From: Helicoverpa zea
Taxonomy: Eukaryota; Arthropoda; Insecta; Lepidoptera; Noctuidae
NCBI RefSeq assembly: GCF_022581195.2
Contig: NC_061463.1
Span: 3,224,001-3,288,000 of the forward strand
Length of the DNA: 64,000 bases
Reading direction: 5' to 3'
Shown: piece by piece, positions 1 to 12,700 of the stretch
How the letters are laid out: the number at the start of each line of letters is the position of its first letter
Position numbering within the stretch: position 1 is the stretch's first letter
Notes under the pieces: generated by a model
What the model saw: only the letters and a program-made list of their open reading frames with translations
What the model was told of the DNA's origin: nothing
Database searches by the model: none
Translations under genes and position numbers: made by a program

Positions 1-2165
1 GTATGGCTGTTTCATGTTTTGAATATAATACAATGCTCCTTTGTTTACGCTGTATTGATGCATAGTACAAATCAGGAATGTCACTGTCAATTACTTTATC
101 TCATAGAAACAGTTCCTTTGTGATTTCCCTAAATCTTGACTCTTGAGGAAAACATTTCTTATCCACGTTTCTAGAGATGTAATTGACACAATCTGTTTAT
201 CAATTCTTAAATTATAGTAAAAGAGAATTGATCTATTTGTATTCTTTTATTACAGTATTAAAACTATTCACTGTAAGTAACTGAAAAACACAAGAAAGGA
301 CATAAATAGTAGCGCTTTTCATTTCACATTTGTGGAATGGGACGAAAAATCGAATGACAGTGAAAAAATTTTTAAATAAAAAAATACCCTACATTATCTG
401 CATAGTTCTCCTTAAAATTACGCTTAAACCACACCATTAAAGGCAAAAGTTCCATCCACACTAAACAGAAAGCTGTAAACTTACAGCTTTAGTTTAATTT
501 ACGCGCAAGTAATCAACGGAGCAGAGCAGACCAGACCAGCTCTAAATTCTAACATAACATACAACGATTCATAATTTATTCGCAAACTCATCAGTGTAAC
601 ATCCACAATGGTTGGAGTACATTGCGCGCCGGCGAACAATGGCCTGCGATATTAGCGAACTAAACGAGCAAGTTAGTGAAATCGCTCGGATACGTTTATG
701 CAGTCAGCTTTGAGATAACGGACAGTTTTAGATGAGCGTACCTGGCTTTTGTATTGTTTAATGTGAGGTGTGAAGCTATTGTATTTGCTTGACTAGATTA
801 TATTCTTCTTCTTCTATTAATTCTTCACTTTCAATGACGATCATCTGATGTTTATTCCGAACATTGGAAGGTCAATTCAGCCTAATATATGAATCTTAAA
901 GACAGATCCTATCTTATCGCAGTGTGACACTTTTTCATGTCTGCCAAAAAATCGCTTCATGTACTTTACCCACCACAACATCTTCTTTCTCATTCTACCA
1001 CAAAGATTTCTACATCTTCTACCTTGACCATCTGCATTATATTTTTCCCCGAAAAATTCTCCATTCCATCATCCATTGACCAACAAACTTACATACCACA
1101 TTTCCAGCACTTAACTGTACCCCTTCACGTTCACACACTATCATAAATGAATAGCAAAGCAACATATATTCAATTTAAAATGCGAGTGGGTTCACGGCAC
1201 CGAGTATGTGCCACTCTTCTCATAGCACCGTGCATTCAAAAGTAGGTACATAAGCACTGCTTTAGTTACGTTCTCGCCTGCAAGAGTCCTTCGTCTACTT
1301 GAATACGTATTTCACTTGCACTTTTGAGTGTTTAAAACTAATGTAAGGACTGTTACTATGAAACATTTTGACTAAATTCAGATTTTCTAAAAGCTATACG
1401 CTGTGACGTGGCCTTAAAATTCTTTAAAGTAAATGAACTGGCTGGTATACCTATTTGGAATGTAGGTCTCAATGCATGTTTGGAATTGCGTATTACATAA
1501 TTCGATTTTTTTAATAGATAAATAGATAGAATATTCTTTATGGCACTCCAAAACAAACATAGACTAAGACATCACAAACAAATATGTGTGAGTACAACGG
1601 GCGGTCTTATCGCTCAAAAGCAATCTCTTACAGACAACCTTTGGATTAATACGATCATATTCAAAGCTAGTATTGTCTCATCAGAATATTGACATATTTT
1701 TTCTGCTATCTTAGAACCACCGATTAAATATACCCCAAAACATTCACCACCAGTCGTACTCCGCATCAAAGACGCGACGATATGTCTAAACCCCACATTA
1801 TGTACAAAGCTGGCACATTGAATGAGTTTAGCATAACAGCGGCTGCCACGATGTCGGAAGTACTCCAGTTTGCATTCAATTACGATGTATCAGACAAAAG
1901 CCGGAACAAGGAAAAGGACGAAGGATTAGTAAGCTTCGAGTTTTTGTTTGTTGAAGTGCTTTCCTTTTCTAACTCGCGGAAATTGTGAGAACTGTATGAC
2001 ATCGTGCTACTTAATGTTTTGCACACAGCTATGGTACAGGCTAAGGACACTAGGATGAGTAAGTATTGAATTGCGAATGCTTATCTTAAAAGAATATTAA
2101 AGAATTAACATTAATAACTTGAGAGATGACGACAGATAGAAGAGTGTAGAAGAAGAAAACATGCT
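1..2165. other. AT-rich stretch without recognised gene
   Basis: No convincing coding sequence, RNA gene or recognisable transposon is visible on either strand. Open frames here are under 75 codons, with no family motif and composition matching their AT-rich surroundings. A short perfect palindrome (AAAGCTGTAA / TTACAGCTTT, 2-base spacer) lies near 470-491; I give it no function. Confidence 0.6.
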
Positions 2166-2210
2166 GCACCGACCCCTAATAAAATTGGGATAAGGGCAGG
2201 AGGATGATGA
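2166..2210 (+). repeat. degenerate LINE 3'-tail fragment
   Basis: The stretch CACCGACCCC...TTGGGATAAGGGCAGGAGGATGATGA is a worn copy of the 3' terminus seen better preserved near 44041-44080 and 60601-60645 (GCCGACCCCAACAT..GGGAAAAGGCTCGGAGGATG). Only the last ~45 bp survive, and no target-site duplication is visible. Confidence 0.5.
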
Positions 2211-2629
2211 TTTAAATATTAAAATCTGGTATGCCAAAATACGCTCAAAAAATAGCATAAAGTGAATTGATGTCAAACATAAACATCGAATCTTAAAGGT
2301 AGAAATAAGAGGTACAAATAGCTCTGCTTTAAGCCAATCTTGGTCTAGTCTTAATGTAACCTAAGTAATGAACCCAACATTTAGAGAAAGAAGATTTATA
2401 CCCCATTTCTGTAACCGTTAGTCGGGCTTTTGAAATCAATTCACCGATTAAATTGTTCGCTTAGTAACTGAGAGTGAAAACCAAATGAGAAGCAATGCTT
2501 GATGAATGGCTTCAGAACATTGAAAGCTGTTTTGTTAGTTTAGAACTTAAGGCCAGATTCAGGGATTTTTGTAAGGGTTGTAAATAAGGGCAAATTATTA
2601 CTGGATGCTTATCACGAGCTTGTTAACTG

Positions 2630-3053
2630 GGTGTCCTGCGTGAGCGACGAACGAGGCGCGACGCGACGCTGCGAACGCGACGAACGCGATCAACTCAACG
2701 GCATTCCCTACATGCGGCCTATGTGACAGTCTGCGGCGAGACGCGACGTAACGCGAACTTGTTTTGAGGGCGACCAGATGCGACACCCAGAAGCGTAGAT
2801 TGTTGTGGGACAAAAAACATTAACATTAAAGAAATCGCTTATTAGTACAAATAAGTTGGAAGAATATTGCTGTCTGTACTTTAAATATGAACTTTCAAGC
2901 AAATTGTAACATGAATTGTAACACAACTTCTCCATGATTTGAGAAATAATGACCAAAATCACGTAGGACATTTGTCGCGTATAGCATCGCGTCGCATTAC
3001 GTCACCTCGTGTTGCGTCGCGTCGCGTCGCGTTCGTCGCTCACGCAGTACACC
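2630..3053. mobile_element. CpG-rich terminal-inverted-repeat element, non-autonomous
   Basis: The left end GGTGTCCTGCGTGAGCGACG and the reverse complement of the right end GGTGTACTGCGTGAGCGACG match at all but one of 20 bases. Similarity continues inward through GACGAACG and GCGACGCGACG motifs for about 40 bp with small gaps. The arms are strikingly CpG-rich in an AT-rich background, and the middle is ordinary AT-rich DNA with no transposase frame. Flanks contain GTTAACT on the left and GTTACT on the right, too imperfect to call a target-site duplication. Length (~424 bp) and structure fit a MITE or deletion derivative of a cut-and-paste transposon; superfamily unassigned. The short open frames across the arms arise from the GCGACG repetition. 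Confidence 0.6.
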
Positions 3054-6000
3054 GCGTTACTCCTACACTCTAAAATATTGGTATATAATAATTTTAGATT
3101 CACATAATTTCTAAAGCCCACATTGGCCGGCCATTATCGCAAGCTTTCAAGTTATATCCCAATATAAAGATCAAAATACAAAAAAATCTCCGATTCACCG
3201 TGTTACCAGCTATCTGAAATAAAACACGTATTTTATCTATAAAACACAGGTCCTCATTTAATAGCATTCACTTTGATAAGGCGTGTGTACACATTCAACA
3301 CCTCTCAACGACGCTTCCATTGAAAAGGCTTTTACAATATTTACTGATGTTTTGTTCCTTAAAAAGTTTTTATATTATATACGCCTACGTGCTTAAACCG
3401 TGTTAATGCGTCGCAGATTGGAGTAAATGTGTACCTTGCTTTATGTTTTGTTTGAGTATTCATGTGTTGTGTGCTTCTACTAAAACAAGTGTTTCTGTGC
3501 CCTAACAAGGATATCTATAAAATTGTTTTTACCTCTGCGGTTTTGCGAAGATTCATATGTTCTGCTCCTAGAAAGGCACCAAGACCATAGGCATAAACCG
3601 ATTTGAACTTCGAACCATAACTCATTAAGGCAGCTGCAAAGCCCATTTAGGGCAACAAAACACAGTTTTCGCGCAAATCTTAGTCTCCTCAGGCGGTCCA
3701 TCCACATCTTTCACATGGACGTTCACATAAACAATACAAAACAACATTAATCTAGAAGTGCGACGAGCGAATGTTCATCACGGTCTCGTTGAAACATTTT
3801 TATCGTCCTCATTGTTACTGCTACTGGAACACTTTTGTTTCTTCAGGCATTTCCGAACGGCCCGATGTAAATTGTACCCAAAAAGTTTGCGAACGTTGTT
3901 TATTATATTACGAACGGATTCGGATGGCGTATCTAGTGAGCGTATGTGTTTTTAAGGCAGGTAGGCATTATGTGAAGTGAGATTCAGCCAATTTTGATCT
4001 TTAGATCTTTGGTTTGAAGACTAGCTACAAAATTGATGGTTTTGAACCACTATATTTTATGAAAGTTCTTCCTTAACTTCTTAGATTCATAACCGCAAAT
4101 GTACATTACGTATAGTTGGATTTTAATCTCTAAGAGGACTCAAAAGTTCGCATCCTACATTCCAGTAAGCCTGAATAGCTGACGCCAATTTCGCACGTGT
4201 AATATTGTGCTCGAAAGTGCTTGAAAATGGCAGCCTTTAGCACTATATTAACACGAATTGATGACGAAAGGAGAGGCGATAGCTGTTACATTTTCGTTTT
4301 GTTTCGAATATGTCCATCGAATGTAATAGAGGATTTGAGGGTCCTTATAAATTCTGGAATATTCCACTATTTTACTTTTCTCCCGGTCCGTGTGTATCTA
4401 ATTTTGGCCGCACTGATGCTACGTTCATTTCTCTCGTATTTGAATTTCAATTGCTTACACATTACTGTTTTTATTCTATGGTGTGATAGGTTTGAGGTTC
4501 TAACAAGTTTATAACTTTTATAGTTCTATCAAAAATTTTATTTCTTAAAATATAAATTTAATACTCGATTAAATTCAGTTATTAATCTGATACTTTATAC
4601 ATATTTGCTTAAATAACATTTGCACTATTTATTATCTGTGCCTCTTTTATTCATAACAAGATGGATGTTCTAAAAGGCCATAAATCAAATGAATGTTTAT
4701 TCGAATACACATTACGACTTGCGGAAACATGACAACTACCCAATCCCCGACTTTTTAATCCCGACGTAGAGTGGCTCTTTAGTGGTCGAGTTTCGCGTTA
4801 CCAGTACAATGTCCTTTGAGCATTCATGTTTTTGCAAAATGCAATAATACTCGGCCACCGAGTCTTTGTCTGACGAGAACCACAATAAATACTTTTTGCC
4901 CCTATTTGTCAACTGCGAGGGTAGTTTTTATGCGTTAAGAATATTTGCTTATTGTTTCAAGCGCTTTGATTGGTGACTCGCGCTGTTTTTGTTTGTTAGC
5001 GACGAGTTATTGTGTTTTTGGTAAGTGTATTTTGTGAAATTGGCTGCTTTATTTGCCTTTTACGAATGTACATAGTTGGGATTATTCGTAGATTTCCAGA
5101 CATTTCAATTAACTTGATTAACGGATAAATTAGGTTCATATGCATTTGTAGATGACCTGCTATACTATCATCAAACCTTTTTCGAGCTCACAAAGTCCAG
5201 CTGCCATGTTCTAGTTAGGGTTCGAAACATCTAATCACAGGACACGACATCTGGTCTGCTATCGATCATCCGGGCTTGCAATTTTCCGGCCGCGCGCCCA
5301 AATCCGTCCGCGTAGGATCATCCTGACCGATAATGCGTCACGACTCACGAGTCGCCCCTTATTCAATTTTTATCTCACACGAGAGAAGTGAAATATGGTG
5401 GCTCTGATTTATTTAAATTTTGAACCTGGATTCTACGAGATTGCCACTGAAAATTTTATTATGTTTTAGAAGACATTCCCAGCTGTGATTCTCCTACGCT
5501 TAAAGCTAAAGCTTTAGCTACCCAGATAGCTGATTAGATGACAAGTAAACTATGGTCTGAAATGGCAAATACTCCTAACAATGTTATTACAAGGCAACCA
5601 CCATTATCTTATCAAAATAATAGTAAACCAACTGCCGTCAATGTATTCCTTAATCGCTAAACAGTCAACAATCTAGCCGATGTATTTACATAGATACGCG
5701 GCCAATCAGGTGATAAACATTAGCGAATGTGTTCTACATTAGCATAATGTACAATACTGACCTATTACAGACTATTGTATGTACATTTGATGCTAATTGG
5801 ACGGTTAATGCGCCCCGATTGATATTGTCGTCGTGGAGTTTTATTTGGTCGTTTTCGTTGTTGAGGGAATCAATTTTGATTTTATGGCAGTCATCAAAAA
5901 ATTCGTAATTGCAGCATAAACAGGGTGTTCGAAGATGACAGCCAATCCCATACATGGATCAATCATACTTAAAGTAGCAAGCCCGTTCAAATACTCTAAT

Positions 6001-9000
6001 TTTATAAACATTGTTGTAACAATACTAAAATCATTGCCAAAAACCTTTTCCAATATTTTTTTTAACTATCCAAAAATAATCCAAAATCACACACAATTCT
6101 TCAACATTTTTTACACCAAAACACGTGTAGTAGAGGGACCGTAATAAGTTGTGTCGTCTGCTTCGCAAGGGTTGACGTTTAAACTTTAGCTGTGATGTTT
6201 ACTGCCCCTCCCAGCCCGGGCCACTTAAAACGCCACATAAAATTTGCTGAACCAACTTGCCTAGATGCGGCAAGACCTGTTTGCTTTGTTGATGAAATGT
6301 CAATGAAGGTTTGTGGAGTCATGGAGTTAATTAGGTTACGGGTGCTGCTGGAGTTTGATGTAGTGGCTTCGCGTCAACTTTAAAGATTGGTACTAATTTT
6401 AGAACTGGAATTGGTTGAGTTAACGATTCCTGTCACGGATGTTGGGCGTTTGAATTAAGGAGTTCTTGAACAGTGAAAGCAATAAATAAGTCTTGATAAG
6501 TAATACGATTAGTTCTTTGCAAAGTATTTTCTCATTTCATCCTCAGCTTAAATCATAACAACACTTTGTAACAAAATATTATAGAGAATATAAAATGAGC
6601 ACTTCCAGAACGTCTTACCTCCGAACATAAAACCTTAAGCAGATAATTCAAGCTAGTTGCGTTTGAGTCGCCACCTGGGAACTCCTAATTGCCTCAACAC
6701 ATCCTGCGAGGACCTTAGGTGTCGTACACACGTCCTGTTTTACTACACATAAAATTAAGGACACTAATCACAGTAGATTCCATTGGGTGATCCCATTTTG
6801 CACACAAACGGAAATTAGGTCACATCTCTCGGAGAATTTAGCGGCACTTATTTGGAAACCTCAATTTAGTGTTTATAGAATTGCCCTCGAACAAACGGCT
6901 GATTGGGAGCACTAAAAAGATTTTACTGTTATTCTTAATAGTATATGGAGCGATAACCTTGATGGAAATGAAATTGATGAAGTTAATCAGTTTTTACATT
7001 AACTAGTTTCAAGTGTTTTTAATATTGCAATAAACTTAAGAAACGACTATTTGGTCGGGTGATTAGGTACCAAATGTTCGCGTGTGATTTAAAATTCCTT
7101 TATGCTTTAGTCGTAAGCGGCACTGTGAATTATTGCAAAGTTCATTTTTTAGGAAATGGGGAACGCCTCTTGGAAATAAGTTGTTATGAATTTACATTCC
7201 ACTGTGACGTAAGATTTTTCTTTTATTTTGGAAAAGTTACAGTATTCTGGTGACTTGTGGCTCATTTTGGCATGATGATATTAAAATATGCCACTCATCA
7301 TGAAGTTTACGTAATAAGGTTGCGGATGGTCTAAAACTTTGATCCTTAAGAATTCCGGATGACGATAAGAATAAACACATTCCGTCAGTATGTACAACTT
7401 TGTACAAACTTTCTCTTTCAGCTAAAAGATTGGATTGCTTCCTTTTGTCCTTTTTTATTTTCTTCGAGCAGTTTTATTTTCCTTACTGCGTTTTAACGTC
7501 TTCGGACTACGTTACAGTTTTCTGAATACAAAATTATTTTCTATTTAATATTTGTTTGTGTAAGACTATCTGGAGTATCAAAGGCGTTAAGAAATTCAAT
7601 TTGGGCGATATACATTCAGTGTTTTCTCTATAAAGGATCGGGTTTAATTTAAACAAAAGCCGTAAACTGGGTGGCTTAACGAGTAGTCACGAGTGCTTGG
7701 AGGGCCCTAGGCGCGAACTTGTCCCACTTTATGTATCTAATCTATAGAAGATAATGACTTCGCAAATAAGGTCCCTTTTGTTGCCTTTGATTCTTCGTGA
7801 TATTTTGCTTCTAGTCATACTTTTTTATTTAAACAGCGTCTCAATAGTAATAAGTATGTACCTACCGGCTATGTATCAGATCGTAGTTCAACGAATTCAA
7901 TTTTAAGTTCTCTTCAACTTTTAATGTTGTTTATTTGTTAGCTGTTTGTGTATCGTTTTCTATTATAAGTTAAAGGTTTTCATGAATAAAGTTAAGTAAA
8001 CAATTTTTGACCACCTCTAAGTCAGATTTGTTTATTTTCGCAACAGAGTCAGTAAAAAGAAGACAGATTACAAATAATCATTACGTTCCAAAACCAATTG
8101 CATCGCTATTCAGTTCCGCACCTGAACGAACTCTTTCAAATACAATGTCACTTACGCGTAGGCATTTTATTCGTCTATTATTTTCTTCGCAAGATTTATA
8201 AGTCGATCGTGCGAAGTTGTGCGGACGGGAGCGAACGAAAACTTTCATAATAACTGCGGATAAGTGTAAGCGCGGCTCGCAGCACGTAGGTATATAGATT
8301 GACGCCCGGCTCTCTAGTTTCGATCACGTTCAAAGAGATTTGCTCGGATTTCGTACGAAATCGATATCGGATCTAAATGATCGCGTCTTTATTATAGTTA
8401 GAGAGATTGTAGCATATCAAATGTTTTCAGAATATACGAACTGAGTGAATGTTTTAGTTTGAAACTTTTTGAATAGGCTATTTTACGGCCCATTACCGAG
8501 GAAAGGTCTATTCGTTTTTTCTTTTGCGTATCTCGGGCCGTTAGGTCGCTATGCTGGAGATGTTATCATCAGTCGGACACCTGATGGTTATCACGGCTTA
8601 GGGGCTCGTTGAACCGCAAATCGTATTATAACTTGCATTGTTAATCGAAGACCTTGAGAATTTTTTACGTACATCTTTTTTATATACAGGAATATAACTG
8701 AATGTAAATAAAGGGACATTTTTCCGCTCAAACAACGTAATTCTCACGTATCAGCGCCTCTTAAGACATCAATTAAGACCTTAAAAAGCACGTACATCGA
8801 TTCTATTAACAATAAACAAAAATTAGCTTGGTCACGACGGCTGTAAGCCACTATTTATCTGGTCTCTGTAAGGGAGTAATTTCACACGGGCGTCACGTCT
8901 TCCCACTAGTTGTCGGCCAGATATATTGAGCGAGCTGCTGTACCCACTACTTGGGCCTAAGGTCACCGTATTAATGGTGAATGAATTTATAAAGCGCATA

Positions 9001-9599
9001 GAAAGATTTTTGGGGCTTGTTGGGCCCTTTTCGTAGGGCCATAGAATTTTTTAATGTGGTGGTAAATTACTAGGTTAGTAGTGGTTATACTGTATGAACA
9101 CAGTAATCCAACAATTACCTACCTACATGCTTTTGTTTTCTCAAGATCGCCACCACCTGATTTACAACAGCCATTTGTTACCACAGATGTTTAATATCAA
9201 CCATCTCGCAATAGAAGAAATACAAGGATTATTCTCATGAATTTCTACATAAATGTAACAAATAACAATAGTTTCTTATTCGCGTGACTGCAATAATGGA
9301 AAACATAAATCTAAAGAGACAAATTGGTGTCCGGACAGCGACTGTGGCCTGAAGACGCGGACGCCTCTGTCTGCTTTCATGCCTCTTGACAACGCTTTAG
9401 TTGCGTACAAAAACACCTCTATCTTCGTGTCACCTCACCTTTATGTCAAAGGAACAAAGTCGGTTTTGCCTCCCCAAAACTGCGCCAAAACAGAACAGCC
9501 ACCATATCGCACAAACATACTTTATGCGGTTCCAAACATCCTTACACCGTTGTAATAAAGTTGTGTTTCGCTTACATCACAGCTTTGACGTTTGGTGCG
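3054..9599. other. long stretch without recognised gene
   Basis: Nothing here can be supported as a gene or identified repeat. Small features noted: a perfect 16-bp palindrome AGCTAAAGCTTTAGCT near 5507, and a TATA-like GTATATAG near 8289 in a locally GC-richer block, with no coding region after it. Open frames are all under 100 codons and lack recognisable motifs. Confidence 0.55.
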
Positions 9600-9752
9600 G
9601 TTGCGACTGCGTGTAGTCCGAGTTAATTCGGAACCGGTCACGTCTCGTTGCCGGCGTCGGACCAACCAGACAGACTGACATAGAAAATGTCGCTTACGTT
9701 CGTTCTCGTTGTTGCACGTATAACTTTTTGCTTCTGTTTACTTGATATGTGA

Positions 9753-12700
9753 ATAGTTGCAATAGTGTTTGAATTTTATAACTGTTCTGAGGTTGTTGCA
9801 TTAGTTCTATCGTTGTTATATCTAACTCGGTTTGTTTGTTGTACTAATCTGGCGTAGTTAGATTCGGACTGACAGTTGAGAACTGCGTTTGTAGTGTAGT
9901 AAGCTGTGTCGAAAGGGACAGCTTGTTGAATCCGTTTACGTTGTCTATTGATATTAGAATCTATCGTGACGTTCCTAACGCTAACAGAACGTCTTGAGAA
10001 ATTCAATATTGTTAAGACAAGAAATAACTGTGAGTATGTTTTAATTTGTTGTTCTAAAATATTCTTTGGTATTCAATAAAAATGATTTTTAAAGAAATAA
10101 ATACCTTTCATATTGACAAACCGTAACTTATGTCAAACCGAACAAAACTATCAAGAGCTTTACATGAGCAGCATACATCCTTACCACATGAAAAACCCGG
10201 CGGTTGTTCGAAACGAACGGTTTTCCAGGAACGAGTTGAATCCTTGCTGTGCTTCGTTGAGTGGACCAACGTGTCTGTGGACAGTACACAAGAGCTTAGC
10301 TTTTACTTAGAATTAAAGATTTCGTTTCAGTCCAAACCATAGATGCAACCATCTTCAAAATTATTCATGCTCGTTTTAGTGACTTCATACAAACAACAAT
10401 AATAATAAGCAGAATTGTTACGAATCGCAATATTTTCGGTTTGGTACTTTTAGGTGAAGAAAAAATAAAACCAACTCCAGTATTCGCCTTCCAGCACAAC
10501 AATAAATCAAAACTGAGACAAAGAATTTTAAAACCATACCCGCTTTCGCATTACAATTCCTCGACCAAAATACATAAAACATATTCGTAACAAAACCAGT
10601 ATATTTCTGAGAGAATAGCATACATTACAAAACTTGCAACAAAGGAAACTAAAACTAAATTCGGTCATTTCTAGACGAAGTTTGTCAAGAAGCAAATTAG
10701 TGGGCGAGTAAGAAACGCTGCGGTATGTGCCGGACGGGTGACTTCCACGGCCGCAATTTGAAGTCGCACATGGAATTCGCGACTTTCAATTCCGACTTCC
10801 ATATATAATTCTGTGAGAAAATAATGCCATTTTGAAAATTTTACATTGACATCATTGGATATCTGGAAATGGTCTTGCATTGTAAGGATATTCTCAATAT
10901 ACTTATAATAGTTGCCATAGAGACGAATTCTTGTTAATAACTGCGATAATAAGAGAGAAATTGACGGCCTCTCCAAATAAATTGTAGGTATAAGAAATAA
11001 CAAAAGAATGATCTCTGGCAATCACATAATTTTCCTGTCGAAAATAAACCGATTGTATTTACAAGCAAACAACCCGCAACGCCTATAAAAATTAAATCAC
11101 CGTTCTAAAATGCCTACCACTTGTAAAGCACTGTATACTTGTATTTTTGTGCAACGTATATTTAACCCTATTATGCAAATAGACCATGTTTGTTATGCGC
11201 GATTAGAAAAACGAGCTCCAACACGGACGCTATTTGACTTTAGACCCTGAATTAGTGACGTTAGAATAGTTCAGGATTTCCTAAGTCTTACATTGTCACT
11301 TTTTACGTATCAAGTATGAGTTAAAGTACGTAAGTACAAGGCCCATTGTGATGAATGTTTTAGAAGTAAATTTTATTTCATTGGCGCACGCTCTTTGCAT
11401 TTAATAAGTTCTCAAGTACAGTGAAGTGTCGTTCTCGTACGAAAGCGCCAATTATTCTTGACGATTATGTCTGTAGTGGGCTTAAAATGCTTTCAGTGTT
11501 TTGACTGTACTCAAAGACTTAAATGGTCGCAAATGAATGTGCTTCGTTTATTCTCGTTACTTTTTTGTGTTAATTAAAATTAAAGTAATTTCGTAAAAAC
11601 TAAAAGCTTGCGGCTTTTAGAAGATTTTACAGTGTCCTTTATGTATTTTTGCGTAATCCGAGACCTTTTGGCATTCAGTTGGCATTTAGAGATAGTTCAG
11701 ATGTTAAGTCTAACAAAAACAAAAGAAGCTTGTGACCTCTGAAATTCTTAATATGCATTAAGTCACTTTCGGGCGTATTCGTTAATTTCCCCGTGTATTT
11801 ACCCACCTCTTACGGCGCCCGCTCTATTAGATTATCTGAATTTATTTTCCTTTCCCGTAGTTGAGCTAATGTTCGTTGTTGTCACACGCCTCAAGGAAAC
11901 TATTATGAAGGGGATAAAACAGGTGGTACTTAGCTGTATCTACGTGTTACCGTTAAGAAAGTTTGTTTTCCTCTAACTGCGTCAGATAGAGAAGTCAATA
12001 AGGTTTAATGCGATGTATGTGTTGTGGGTAGTTTGCGTGTAGCACTCAGCAGGGGTGGGGGTAATGATTGTGTCATTATCGGTCGAATTGTTGACGCGGA
12101 CGGACGTTATTGTGCGTGTGTTTGATAAATCACAAATTCACATAATCGTACACGTTTTAATTTAATATGCTTGCAACTAAATAATTCTAGTATTCGAACT
12201 GGGTTAATAGAAATTCTGTATCATTGAACACTAAACAAAACATAAAATATTCACACATAAAGCTGTAAAACGAGTTAGTAACGGCACCATAAACGTTTCG
12301 CCCTATACTAGTTCCCCAGAAAACTCATAGATAACCTATGGAAGCATACCGCACTCTTTCGAACTATGCAACTAATAACGGACGGAGTATTTATGACTCG
12401 GCCGCAACGTGCAGTAATTGCAACTTATGATGATTTGTAGCTCCGGCTGACTTAAACTTTCTAGGCAACTCCTAGGCAAACATATTATGTTCTTTGTTGA
12501 TGGGTGTTGTAGTAAAACCGATGTTGTGAGCCTCGTTATTTATGTTCTCTTGTATATTTGTTGTGATAATGTAAAACTGCTTTAATGGCGCGAACTATAA
12601 TGACTTGTTTTAACGTTCATTCTCTCCAGCCATTCGTCTTTTGACCGTATTAAGCGTTCTCAAAGAATAAATTATGAGCTGTACTTTGTAATGCGTTGTA

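Noticed and set aside
2598..2971. 71- and 87-codon minus frames
   Set aside because: They run through the CpG-rich inverted-repeat element and its AT-rich middle; composition follows the GCGACG repeats, not a protein.
8282..8340. TATA-like GTATATAG as a core promoter
   Set aside because: No initiator of the TCAGT type at the right distance and no coding region downstream.
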